Positions 28,097 to 36,698 of a stretch of 64,000 nt of DNA are shown one piece after another (the first letter of the stretch is position 1; every line of letters begins with the position of its first letter). The notes under the pieces are model-generated. The model made no database searches. It saw only the letters and a list, made by a program, of their open reading frames with translations, and had not been told where the DNA came from. The stretch is from an uncultured Lachnospiraceae bacterium (GTDB taxonomy: Bacteria > Bacillota > Clostridia > Lachnospirales > Lachnospiraceae). Location: NCBI GenBank assembly GCA_947593735.1, contig CANQDT010000007.1, forward strand, positions 21,293 through 85,292, read 5' to 3'. Made by a program: the position numbers and the translations under genes.

Positions 28097-28850
28097 TGGA
28101 CAGACGGACAGCGGGATCGAAAAACAAAAAAATTATGATTCTTTTTATGTGTCGTCTGCGGAGACTCCGGCAGGTCCGGTTGCGTTTGGTATTGTCTGCG
28201 ATGGGCTGGACGGCTTGCAGGATGGGGATGTCGCGAGCTCGTCAGTGACGCGAACCTTTAAGGAATGGTATCATAATCGGCTGCCGATTCTCCTGCAGAA
28301 AACGTTTGACGCAGAAAAACTGATGAAAGACTGGAACCAGGTGGTGCAAAACCAAAATAAGTTGATCCAGGCATATTCGAGAAAAAATAGTTTGGTTATG
28401 GGGACATCTCTCACTGCTATTTTGGTCTGCCAAAAGAATTATTATGTCATTCATGTGGGAGATACGCGCGCGTACCGGATCGGACGAAAGGCAGTGCGGA
28501 TGACCAATGATCATACAATGTCCGCGGAAGAGGTGCGCAAAGGAACGATTACAGAGGAACAGGAGAAAACGGACCGCAGGCGGAATATTCTTTTGCAGAG
28601 CGTCGGAGTATCTTCGATAATCAAGCCGGAATTTTGTTATGGCACTGTTGCGGAGAATACGGTTTTTCTTCTTTGCAGCAACAGCTTCTTCCGACAGGCA
28701 AATGAAAAAGGGCTTTGGCATTATTTTGAACCGGAAAAAATGAAAACAAAGAAAGAAATGGAAAGTGCATTATGGAGAACCACGTTCATGATAAAAATGC
28801 AAAAGGAAAAGGACAGCATTACGGGCGTTTTGATAAAAGTGGAAGTATAA
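28080..28850 (+). CDS. PP2C-family phosphatase 3
   Basis: A 256-residue PP2C-like protein beginning inside the end of the FHA gene. Motifs: QKNYDS at the position of RxxNEDS, GIVCDGLDGLQDGDVAS in place of DGMGGHxxGE, VIHVGDTRAYRIG, and near the end KEKDSITGVLIKVEV with an Asp at the usual DNxT site. The first motif lacks the Arg and Glu, and the CSNSF segment replaces SDGL, so one metal ligand appears lost. It may be a weak phosphatase or a regulatory pseudo-phosphatase. It is the last gene of the cluster; the terminator is at 28952-29011. Confidence 0.78.
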   Translation: MKIIISGQTDSGIEKQKNYDSFYVSSAETPAGPVAFGIVCDGLDGLQDGDVASSSVTRTFKEWYHNRLPILLQKTFDAEKLMKDWNQVVQNQNKLIQAYSRKNSLVMGTSLTAILVCQKNYYVIHVGDTRAYRIGRKAVRMTNDHTMSAEEVRKGTITEEQEKTDRRRNILLQSVGVSSIIKPEFCYGTVAENTVFLLCSNSFFRQANEKGLWHYFEPEKMKTKKEMESALWRTTFMIKMQKEKDSITGVLIKVEV

Positions 28851-28951
28851 TAGGATCATTTGGCGAGGGTTTGTCGAATCTGGTGAGAATATGTGCCTGG
28901 CAATTTAAAACTTAACGAGGAAAAAAGAAGGTGTTTTCTGCGGTATTGAGC

Positions 28952-29011
28952 AAAAAAGGCGACCGCCGCGCAGAACGGGTTTGATCCCGTTCCGCGCGGC
29001 GGTCGCCTTTT
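28952..29011 (+). terminator. Strong terminator at the end of the Tad/signalling cluster
   Basis: A stem of over 20 bp (AAAAGGCGACCGCCGCGC... against GCGCGGCGGTCGCCTTTT) has A tracts on one side and T tracts on the other. It can act in both directions, serving also the convergent XRE gene at 29049-29390. The stretch 28851-28951 holds no other feature that I see. Confidence 0.92.
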
Positions 29012-29048
29012 CCTGTTACGCTGACGACCTGCGCGGGATATGCGCCCG

Positions 29049-29390
29049 TCAGCATTTTAATTTCAGCGCTGTATCAATGATCTGGTAAATGATCAGCTGT
29101 TCATTTTCCGGAAGCTCGTTTACTTTGTTATAGTAGTCGAGCATGAGCCCATGGCTCTCAGAGGGATGGGTTTCCGGAATGATTTTTTCAAATAAGGTTT
29201 CAAAAGAAATTCCCAGCGCCCGGGTGATTTTTTCGATTGTCTCCAGGGAAGCGTTTTTTTCTCCCCGTTCCAGCTGACCGATATAAGTATTATGGACATC
29301 AGCAAGCTCAGCCAGCTTTTCTTGACTTAAACCCGCCCGTTTCCGGAATATACGAATTCGTTCTCCGATAATAACTGAAATTTTTTCCAT
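29049..29390 (-). CDS. XRE-family helix-turn-helix regulator
   Basis: A 113-residue DNA-binding protein and the only minus-strand gene I accept in this window. ATG at 29388-29390 is preceded, on its own strand, by AAAGGAG at 10 nt. HTH_3 domain at about 8-65: IRIFRKRAGLSQEKLAELAD, then HNTYIGQLERGEKNASLETI. The C-terminal tail (LPENEQLIIYQIIDTALKLK) resembles the dimerisation tail of many small Clostridial XRE regulators. It faces the end of the Tad cluster and shares its upstream region with the dockerin gene at 30005, so it could regulate that gene; this is inference. Confidence 0.85.
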   Translation of the reverse strand: MEKISVIIGERIRIFRKRAGLSQEKLAELADVHNTYIGQLERGEKNASLETIEKITRALGISFETLFEKIIPETHPSESHGLMLDYYNKVNELPENEQLIIYQIIDTALKLKC

Positions 29391-29474
29391 AAATGAACCA
29401 TCTCCTTTCCATGAATACATGGTTTTAACGATATGTTCCCCCAATTTAGCATTCTGATAACAAAACAGAACCAT

Positions 29475-29667
29475 CCCTCACTTTGTTATAATAATGAGTG
29501 ATGGGAAAGAGATAAATATACTAAAATAGAATAAATGAATAAAATATATACTATAAGCAGAAGTATCGACATAATTGTATAGATAATGAGAGAAATTATT
29601 TTTCAAATATGACCCGATTTTGGGACGGTTCCGATCTGCGAAAAGGAAAAGAAATGGAGCGGAAAAT
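29475..29667. other. Intergenic region between divergent XRE and dockerin genes
   Basis: AT-rich, with ATATATACTATAAG (about 29546-29559) resembling strings upstream of the other dockerin genes. The partial symmetry TCACTxATTATTATAACAAAGTGA around 29478-29502 could be an operator for the XRE gene. I see no gene here. Confidence 0.35.
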
Positions 29668-29725
29668 GCAATTTTTGCCTTACCTGACAGGATCGGAAAG
29701 AGGATAAGATTTTCGGAAATCATAT
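29668..29725. repeat. Interspersed repeat upstream of dockerin gene, copy 2
   Basis: Near-identical to 942-1000 (shared GACAGGATCGGAAAGAGGAT, AAGATTTTC). It runs directly into the -35 box of the promoter at 29725. Confidence 0.65.
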
Positions 29726-29753
29726 TGACAACAGAGGGCTTTCATACTATAAT
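29725..29753 (+). promoter_or_regulatory. SigA-type promoter for the discoidin/dockerin gene
   Basis: TTGACA (29725-29730), a 17-bp spacer, TATAAT (29748-29753): a consensus promoter. The leader to the start is about 245 nt. It contains an inverted repeat TGGGAAAGCG...CGTTTTCCCA (29824-29855) that could form a hairpin. Confidence 0.85.
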
Positions 29754-30004
29754 CAAGTTATCATTTGGTAATATCATATAATACCAATTTGTACAGGGGT
29801 GAAGCATTTAGAAAAGATTTGGTATGGGAAAGCGTGCGATATCGGCGTTTTCCCATCGGAGAAGGTTATTTTTTCTAGGCGGTATTGTATGAAAAGCCAG
29901 TGAAAATGTCGGAGATGCGCGCAGGTTCCTGACAAACGGTAAGGAGGATGCGCAGCAGGGGTGTAAAGCAAAAGACTGAAAAGAGAAAGGGGACAGGAAA
30001 GAAG

Positions 30005-33000
30005 ATGAAGAGAAGGACAGAGAGAAGCCTGGCGGCGCTTTTGTCAATCATGATGGCGATGTCGCTCTTATTCGGCGGTATGGGGACCGCCAGCGCCGCG
30101 CCGGTAACGCAGCAGGAAGACGAGATCGACATGGGCGAGATGGTAAACGGGGAAAACCCGACTGTCGACGCGTATTTTACGGGAACCGCGTCGATCACGA
30201 ATATCAGCGACGCGAAGCAGAAGCTGTTTGACGGCGCTGCGGACGACGGACATATCGTTGACCTGAGAAACGGGTACCGCGATTTTGACGCCGGATCGGA
30301 TGTGACGGGAAATTGCGGCGATATCGTCTTTCATTTTAAGTCGCAGGAGGTCTCTTTAACAAAGGTTCAGCTGTGGGCGAGCGCGAACAATTACGCGAGC
30401 CGGATCAACGGATTCCAGGTGTTTGGCTCCGCGGACGGGCAGACCTGGGAGGAGATCACCAAGAAGGTCGATAAGAGAAATACGGTAGACGGCATTACAT
30501 ACGGCGTCAATTCAGAGGAAGCGCCGGAAGGGACAGAAAAAGAACTCAACGCGGTCAACGCGAACTATTATTCGTATATCCGGCTTCTCAATACGACAAA
30601 TAATTCCTATGGGACGATCGGGGAAGCGGTATTCTTTGGCAGCGTCAGGGACGCGGAGGCGGAGCCGGAACCGGAAGAGAGCCTGCTTCCTTTGACGAAG
30701 GACAATGTCGGCGTTTACATTGCGGCGAAAGACGGAGGCAGGGAGGTCACCGCCGGCAACAGCAGCGGTTTCTATGACCTGTATCATTTTAATGAAAAAA
30801 GAAAGCCGGAGCAGGACGCCAACGAGATGTTATTTGACGAAGACCTGGAGACGGTGATCAATTATGGAGATACCAGGACCGTGATCATTGATACGGGCGG
30901 AGAGAACGAGATCAGCAAGGTGGAAATTTACAAGGTTTCCACAAGCGCGAACTTTGCCACTTCAAATGTGGTTCCTCCGGAAACGATCGTGAAAACCGAG
31001 CCCGTCGATTATCAGGTCAACAAAGTGATCCGCATGAACGCGGACGGCTATATGAAAGACGGCTACAACATTTCCATGTCGAACGTGACGCGTGACGATA
31101 CGAAGGTTACGATCTCCGGGATCGAGTTCGACCGGTTCCTCATCATTGATTCCGCCCGCAGCAAGTTTGACGTGGCGGAGGTAAAGGTTTATACGACCGG
31201 AGAAAAAGAGACGGTTGATTTAAGCCAGCTGAAAGAGGAGGCGAAAACGGCTCTGAATCAGTATCTTCCGCAGGGCGCGTCGCAGGACGATTATTCGGAA
31301 GAAAAATGGGCGGAGATCGAGCGGATCCGGACCGAAGGCGCCGCGGCGATCGATGAAGCGGCCGATCAGGGCGCGATCGACACCGCGCTGGCGCAGGCAA
31401 AAGCGGAAATTGATAAGGTCTACAAGAAAGACGAGGAAATTCCGGCAGGAATGGAAGTCGTACCGCTGACGGCGGATGCGGTCGGCGTATATATCGCGCC
31501 GATGGACGGAGGCAGGGAAGTCACCCTCGAAAACACCAGCGGATTCTATGATCTGTATCATTTTAACGAAAAGAGAGCCGCGTCGGCGGACAACAATGGC
31601 AAGCTGTTCGACAACGATCTGAAAACGACGATCAATTACGGAAATACCAGGACCGTGATCATTGATACCGGCGAGGCTGCGGACGTTACCAGAGTTGATA
31701 TTTTCAACGTCTCTACATCCGTCAATTTTGCGACGTCCAATGTCGAGCCTCCGGCGACGATAGAAAAAGGCGGCAATTTTGATTATCAGGTCAACAAAGT
31801 GATCCGGATGCACAGCGCGGATCAGCTCAAAGACGGATACAATCTGCCGGCGGCAAATGTGAGACGGAACGGCGCCAATGTCACGATCTCCGGAATCGAG
31901 TTTGACCGGTACATTATCCTGGACGCCGCGCGGACGACATTTGATGTGGCGGAAGTAAGGGTACTGACCGGCGAAGATGTCGCGGGACAGCTGCAGGCAG
32001 CGAAAGACAGAGCGAAAGCGGAATTGAACGCTTACCTGCCGGACGGGGCGACACAGGACAGCTATACGGAAGACAACTGGGCGCTTGTCGTCCAGGCGAG
32101 AGAGAACGGGGCAACGGCAATCGATCAGGCTGCGGACGAAGGTCAGGTCGCGGAAGCGCTGGCGGAAGCGAAGGGCGTGATCGACGGCATTGAGCAGATC
32201 AAGGAAGCGGATGACCTTCCGCAGAAGAAGCAGGAGGCGATCGAAACCATCCAGGGCACGCTGACGAGAGACGCGTACGACGCGTTCGCCCAGAATTCCA
32301 TGGATACGATCATCGCGGACGCAGTTGCCCAGATCAATCTGGAAGCGACAAATACAGAAGAAAAAATCAACCAGATCAGGGATGCGGCGGTTGCCAGATT
32401 GCAGGCGCTGCTGAATAAGGAACAGGCGGCGGCAGCGGACAAGACGCAGGACGCGCAGCTGACGACGACGTCCCAGTATAATCTCGGGACAAGGGATACG
32501 ATCGAGATCCGCACCAACGAAGATAAGAGCCAGGATTTTGTCGGCGTTTTGAAATTCCCGGTTGACCCGTCCAAAAAAGTGAAGCAGGCGACACTGCGTC
32601 TTGTGTCGGAGCGGACGAAGGAAGCGGCAAAACAGGTGAAGATCACGAAGTTCCAGTCTGAATGGAACGAGAAAAATATCGTTGGCGGTTCAAATTACGC
32701 GCAGGACGCAAAGAGCAGCTACGAATATCTGCGGGAGCAGATCGACGCTTCGAGGGGAACCGAAGGGGTCGTCGCCGACCTGAAAGGCGAGACGAACAAG
32801 GGAATCTTTGAGTCCACGACAGGACAGATTTCCGATTGGGTTACCGAGATCGACGTTACTTCCCTGATCGATGCCGGATCGGAGGAAGTCAACTTCCTGA
32901 TCTCCAAAGTAAATTCGTCCACGCAGCAGACCTGTATTTTCAGCAACGATTACGCGTCCTACAGCAACGCGGGCAGATATCAGACGATCCTGCAGATGCT

Positions 33001-33301
33001 GCAGAGCGCGGGACTGGAAGCCTCTTATCTTGCGCCGACGCTGACCATTGAGTATGAGTCGGAGCTGCCTCCGGTTGAATATACGATCGGAGATGTGAAC
33101 AACGACGGAGAAATCGGTCTTGCGGACGCGGTTCTGACATTGCAGATTTCTGTAGAGACTGTATCGGAGGAGGATAAGCTGCTGCAGCCGTATCTGTCCG
33201 CCGATGTGGATAAGAGCGGAAACGTGGATGTGGACGACGTGCTCAAGGTTCTGAAAAAAGCAAACGGAAAAGAAGTTCCGGATGTGGACTGGGCAAGCTG
33301 A
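30005..33301 (+). CDS. Secreted discoidin-like / FIVAR / DNRLRE protein with dockerin
   Basis: A 1098-residue exported protein. ATG 30005 is favoured because a signal peptide starts there (MKRRTERSLAALLSIMMAMS to GTASA/AP); ATG 29948 abuts an AAGGAGG with no spacing. Domains: a galactose-binding/discoidin-like module (60-205, SRINGFQVFGSADGQTWEEI); two homologous about 175-residue modules at 227-400 and 485-655 that share GVYIA, DGGREVT, GFYDLYHFNEKR and NYGxTRTVIIDTG; each is followed by a FIVAR-like helix pair (404-470 and 658-725). A third helical segment, a DNRLRE-type beta domain (820-1010, FVGVLKFPVDPSKKVKQATL) and a dockerin (GDVNNDGEIGLADAVLTLQI and SADVDKSGNVDVDDVLKVLK, 1029-1090) follow. 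No catalytic motif is seen, so it is probably a glycan-binding surface component docked through cohesin. Confidence 0.8.
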   Translation: MKRRTERSLAALLSIMMAMSLLFGGMGTASAAPVTQQEDEIDMGEMVNGENPTVDAYFTGTASITNISDAKQKLFDGAADDGHIVDLRNGYRDFDAGSDVTGNCGDIVFHFKSQEVSLTKVQLWASANNYASRINGFQVFGSADGQTWEEITKKVDKRNTVDGITYGVNSEEAPEGTEKELNAVNANYYSYIRLLNTTNNSYGTIGEAVFFGSVRDAEAEPEPEESLLPLTKDNVGVYIAAKDGGREVTAGNSSGFYDLYHFNEKRKPEQDANEMLFDEDLETVINYGDTRTVIIDTGGENEISKVEIYKVSTSANFATSNVVPPETIVKTEPVDYQVNKVIRMNADGYMKDGYNISMSNVTRDDTKVTISGIEFDRFLIIDSARSKFDVAEVKVYTTGEKETVDLSQLKEEAKTALNQYLPQGASQDDYSEEKWAEIERIRTEGAAAIDEAADQGAIDTALAQAKAEIDKVYKKDEEIPAGMEVVPLTADAVGVYIAPMDGGREVTLENTSGFYDLYHFNEKRAASADNNGKLFDNDLKTTINYGNTRTVIIDTGEAADVTRVDIFNVSTSVNFATSNVEPPATIEKGGNFDYQVNKVIRMHSADQLKDGYNLPAANVRRNGANVTISGIEFDRYIILDAARTTFDVAEVRVLTGEDVAGQLQAAKDRAKAELNAYLPDGATQDSYTEDNWALVVQARENGATAIDQAADEGQVAEALAEAKGVIDGIEQIKEADDLPQKKQEAIETIQGTLTRDAYDAFAQNSMDTIIADAVAQINLEATNTEEKINQIRDAAVARLQALLNKEQAAAADKTQDAQLTTTSQYNLGTRDTIEIRTNEDKSQDFVGVLKFPVDPSKKVKQATLRLVSERTKEAAKQVKITKFQSEWNEKNIVGGSNYAQDAKSSYEYLREQIDASRGTEGVVADLKGETNKGIFESTTGQISDWVTEIDVTSLIDAGSEEVNFLISKVNSSTQQTCIFSNDYASYSNAGRYQTILQMLQSAGLEASYLAPTLTIEYESELPPVEYTIGDVNNDGEIGLADAVLTLQISVETVSEEDKLLQPYLSADVDKSGNVDVDDVLKVLKKANGKEVPDVDWAS

Positions 33302-33329
33302 CCAAACCAAGGAAAGTGAAAAACAGAAG

Positions 33330-33391
33330 ACGGACTGCCGTATCGGAAAGGAGCATATCCATCCGAAAGGAACGGCAGTCCGTTTCTTTTT
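33330..33391 (+). terminator. Terminator after the discoidin/dockerin gene
   Basis: ACGGACTGCCGT (33330-33341) and ACGGCAGTCCGT (33372-33383) form a 12-bp stem, followed by TTCTTTTT. Confidence 0.88.
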
Positions 33392-33442
33392 GAAAAAGGA
33401 AGGAAATAATAAAAAAAACTACTTTCCCAGATAAAAAGTTTA

Positions 33443-33451
33443 TGATATACT
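33443..33451 (+). promoter_or_regulatory. Extended -10 promoter for ppdK
   Basis: TGATATACT is an extended -10 element (TGN plus TATACT 33446-33451). The -35 region is poor. The leader is about 75 nt with AGGAGG before the start. Confidence 0.6.
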
Positions 33452-33532
33452 GGCTAAGAGTGAACATTGCCAGATTTTCGGACATACGCGGTTCACATTA
33501 ATTATGGAAATATGATTTAGGAGGTAATTGAA

Positions 33533-36160
33533 ATGGCAAACAAATGGGTATATCTGTTTACCGAAGGAAATGCAGATATGAGAAATCTGCTTGGCGGCAA
33601 GGGCGCCAACCTGGCGGAGATGACAAACCTGGGTTTACCTGTTCCGCAGGGCTTCACCATCACGACGGAAGCCTGCACTCAGTATTATGAGGACGGCCAG
33701 AAGATCAATGATGAGATTCAGGCGCAGATCATGGAACATATTACAAAGATGGAGGAGATCACCGGAAAGAAATTCGGCGATAAGGAGAATCCGCTCCTCG
33801 TTTCCGTCCGCTCCGGCGCGAGAGCGTCCATGCCCGGTATGATGGATACGATCCTGAACCTTGGTCTGAATGAGGATGTAGTGAACGTATTGGCGGAGAA
33901 ATCGGGCAACCCCCGCTGGGCGTGGGATTGCTACAGGAGATTTATCCAGATGTTTTCCGACGTTGTTATGGAAGTCGGCAAGAAATATTTTGAGGAACTG
34001 ATCGATCAGATGAAAGCCGCGAAGGGCGTGACGCAGGACGTTGACCTGACGGCGGACGATCTGAAGGAACTGGCGAATCAGTTTAAGGCAGAATACAGAA
34101 GCAAGATCGGGCAGGATTTCCCGACGGATCCGAAAGAGCAGCTGATGGCTGCGATCAAGGCGGTATTCCGTTCCTGGGATAATCCGCGCGCGAACGTATA
34201 TCGCCGCGACAACGATATCCCGTATTCCTGGGGAACGGCGGTCAACGTGCAGATGATGGCGTTTGGAAATATGGGCGAGACGTCCGGTACCGGCGTCGCA
34301 TTTACCCGTGATCCCGCGACAGGCGAGAAACACCTGATGGGCGAGTTCCTGATGAACGCGCAGGGCGAAGACGTGGTTGCGGGCGTCCGTACGCCGCAGA
34401 AGATCGATCAGCTGAAAGAAGTTATGCCGGAAGTATACGAGCAGTTTGTCGGTATCTGCCATACGCTGGAAGAGCATTACCGCGATATGCAGGATATGGA
34501 GTTTACGATTGAGGACAGGCATCTGTATATGCTGCAGACGCGGAACGGAAAGAGAACCGCGCAGGCGGCGCTGAAGATCGCGTGTGACCTTGTAGATGAG
34601 GGCATGATCACGGAGCAGAAGGCGGTCGCTATGATTGATCCCCGTAACCTGGACACGCTGCTCCATCCTCAGTTTGATACAAAAGCGCTGAAGGAAGCGA
34701 CTCCGGTCGCGAAAGCGCTGGCGGCGTCCCCGGGCGCGGCATGCGGAAAGATCGTATTTACGGCGGAAGACGCGAAAGCATGGAATGAAAAAGGCGAGAA
34801 AGTGGTTCTGGTCCGTCTTGAGACCTCTCCGGAGGATATCGAGGGTATGAAAGCGTCCCAGGGAATCCTGACCGTGCGCGGCGGAATGACGTCCCATGCG
34901 GCGGTTGTTGCCCGCGGTATGGGTACCTGCTGTGTATCCGGATGCTCCGAGATCAATATGGATGAAGAGAATAAGAGATTTACGCTTGCCGGAAAAGAAT
35001 ATCATGAGGGAGACTGGATCTCCATTGACGGTTCTACCGGTAATATTTACGACGGCGTTATCCCGACCGTTGACGCGACGATCGCGGGCGAGTTCGGAAG
35101 GATCATGAACTGGGCGGACAAGTACCGCAGGTTGAAAGTAAGAACCAACGCGGATACTCCTGCTGACGCGAAGAAAGCGCGCGAGCTTGGCGCGGAGGGA
35201 ATCGGTCTCTGCCGTACCGAACATATGTTCTTTGAGGGAGACAGGATCGACGCGTTCCGCGAGATGATCTGCTCCGATACGGTGGAAGAAAGAGAAGCTG
35301 CGCTTGCGAAGATCCTTCCGGTACAGCAGGGCGACTTTGAGGCGCTGTATGAGGCGCTTGAGGGCAATCCGGTTACGATCCGTTTCCTGGATCCGCCGCT
35401 TCATGAGTTCGTTCCGACGACAGAGGAAGATATCCAGAAGCTCGCGGACGCGCAGGGCAAAACGGTAGAGGAGATCCGGGCGATCATTGATTCCCTGCAT
35501 GAGTTCAACCCGATGATGGGTCATCGCGGATGCCGTCTTGCGGTTACTTATCCGGAGATCGCGAAGATGCAGACGTCCGCGGTTATCCGTGCCGCGATCA
35601 ATGTGAAGAAAGCGCATCCGGACTGGAACATTGTTCCTGAGATCATGATCCCGTTGGTTGGCGACGTCAAAGAGCTGAAATATGTGAAACAGGTCGTTGT
35701 AAAAACAGCGGAACAGGAGATCGAGGCGTCCGGCGTCAAACTGGATTACGAGGTCGGCACGATGATCGAGATCCCGCGCGCGGCGCTTACCGCGGATGAG
35801 ATCGCGAAGGAAGCGGAATTCTTCTGCTTCGGTACGAACGACCTGACCCAGATGACATATGGGTTCTCGCGCGACGACGCGGGCAAGTTCCTGAACGCGT
35901 ATTATGACGCCAAGATCTTTGAGAACGATCCGTTTGCGAAGCTGGATCAGACGGGCGTCGGCAAATTGATGGAGATGGCGATTTCCTTAGGAAAGAAGAC
36001 CCGCCAGGATCTGCATGTCGGTATCTGCGGCGAGCATGGCGGCGATCCGTCTTCCGTGGAATTCTGCCACAAGATCGGGCTGGATTATGTATCCTGTTCT
36101 CCGTTCCGCGTGCCGATCGCAAGACTTGCGGCAGCACAGGCGGCGATCGCGGATAAATAA
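33533..36160 (+). CDS. ppdK: Pyruvate, phosphate dikinase
   Basis: An 875-residue cytosolic enzyme that interconverts pyruvate, ATP and phosphate with PEP, AMP and pyrophosphate; in anaerobes it works in glycolysis or gluconeogenesis. Full family length. The N-terminal ATP-grasp domain has LLGGKGANLAEMTNLGLPVP and SVRSGARASMPGMMDTILNL. The phosphohistidine swivel domain has GGMTSHAAVVARGMG with the catalytic His. The C-terminal TIM barrel has MGHRGCRLAVTYPEI, FFCFGTNDLTQMTYGFSRDD and GICGEHGGDPSSVEF with the catalytic Cys. AGGAGGTAATTGAA precedes the ATG. It is monocistronic between terminators at 33330-33391 and 36225-36264. No anomaly. Confidence 0.98.
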   Translation: MANKWVYLFTEGNADMRNLLGGKGANLAEMTNLGLPVPQGFTITTEACTQYYEDGQKINDEIQAQIMEHITKMEEITGKKFGDKENPLLVSVRSGARASMPGMMDTILNLGLNEDVVNVLAEKSGNPRWAWDCYRRFIQMFSDVVMEVGKKYFEELIDQMKAAKGVTQDVDLTADDLKELANQFKAEYRSKIGQDFPTDPKEQLMAAIKAVFRSWDNPRANVYRRDNDIPYSWGTAVNVQMMAFGNMGETSGTGVAFTRDPATGEKHLMGEFLMNAQGEDVVAGVRTPQKIDQLKEVMPEVYEQFVGICHTLEEHYRDMQDMEFTIEDRHLYMLQTRNGKRTAQAALKIACDLVDEGMITEQKAVAMIDPRNLDTLLHPQFDTKALKEATPVAKALAASPGAACGKIVFTAEDAKAWNEKGEKVVLVRLETSPEDIEGMKASQGILTVRGGMTSHAAVVARGMGTCCVSGCSEINMDEENKRFTLAGKEYHEGDWISIDGSTGNIYDGVIPTVDATIAGEFGRIMNWADKYRRLKVRTNADTPADAKKARELGAEGIGLCRTEHMFFEGDRIDAFREMICSDTVEEREAALAKILPVQQGDFEALYEALEGNPVTIRFLDPPLHEFVPTTEEDIQKLADAQGKTVEEIRAIIDSLHEFNPMMGHRGCRLAVTYPEIAKMQTSAVIRAAINVKKAHPDWNIVPEIMIPLVGDVKELKYVKQVVVKTAEQEIEASGVKLDYEVGTMIEIPRAALTADEIAKEAEFFCFGTNDLTQMTYGFSRDDAGKFLNAYYDAKIFENDPFAKLDQTGVGKLMEMAISLGKKTRQDLHVGICGEHGGDPSSVEFCHKIGLDYVSCSPFRVPIARLAAAQAAIADK

Positions 36161-36224
36161 AGAAAAATCAGGGGAAAGATGCTGCCGCAGGGGCGTGTTT
36201 GACCTTGACTGAAAAATGGATCAC

Positions 36225-36264
36225 AATAAGCGTATCATTAGAAATAGTGGTACGCTTATTTTTT
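36225..36264 (+). terminator. Terminator after ppdK
   Basis: AATAAGCGTA (36225-36234) pairs with TACGCTTATT (36251-36260), followed by TTTT. Confidence 0.85.
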
Positions 36265-36355
36265 GACTGACATTTATCCTGATGCGGCGGTTATGATGAA
36301 AGGCTGTGTGGTATGGGAAAGGATGGATCTGTACCTGTAGATTTTCGTAATGTTG

Positions 36356-36384
36356 TTGACTTTGTTGTATGAAATGGATATAAT
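36356..36384 (+). promoter_or_regulatory. SigA-type promoter of the toxin-antitoxin pair
   Basis: TTGACT (36356-36361), a 17-bp spacer, TATAAT (36379-36384). It lies about 45 bp before the antitoxin start, where autoregulation would be expected. Confidence 0.8.
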
Positions 36385-36428
36385 ATAGTTAAAATATTGC
36401 TATGAACAAGAATCAGGGAGGTGTCATT

Positions 36429-36695
36429 ATGAATATTCGCCCATCCGCGGCAATTCGTCAGAACTACAACGAGATTGCCGATATGTGCAGAAAGACCGCG
36501 GAACCGGTTTTCCTTACTAAAAACGGTGAGGGAGATCTGGTTGTTATGGATATTGAAACTTATAACAGGCGGGAAAAGATGTTAAAGCTCCGCGAGGAGC
36601 TACTTGCCGTTGAGGAAGACAGGATTGCAGGAAGAAGCGGCTGCACTCTTGATGAACTTGACGCGTATCTTGATGAAGTTATTGCCGGGGCATAG
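36429..36695 (+). CDS. Phd/YefM-family antitoxin
   Basis: An 88-residue DNA-binding antitoxin. ATG 36429 follows AGGGAGGTG by 5-6 nt; an upstream frame from 36402 lacks this. The N-terminal Phd fold is MNIRPSAAIRQNYNEIADMC, then EPVFLTKNGEGDLVVMDIET; the C-terminal tail, which wraps the toxin, is EEDRIAGRSGCTLDELDAYL. It normally represses its own promoter and neutralises the toxin encoded 3 bp downstream. The same family appears again at 52867 with a damaged toxin. Confidence 0.9.
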   Translation: MNIRPSAAIRQNYNEIADMCRKTAEPVFLTKNGEGDLVVMDIETYNRREKMLKLREELLAVEEDRIAGRSGCTLDELDAYLDEVIAGA

Positions 36696-36698
36696 CGT

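Noticed and set aside
33635..35617. 660-codon open frame on the minus strand opposite ppdK
   Set aside because: It lies wholly antisense to a full-length conserved enzyme, has no recognisable domain and reflects the codon bias of the real gene.
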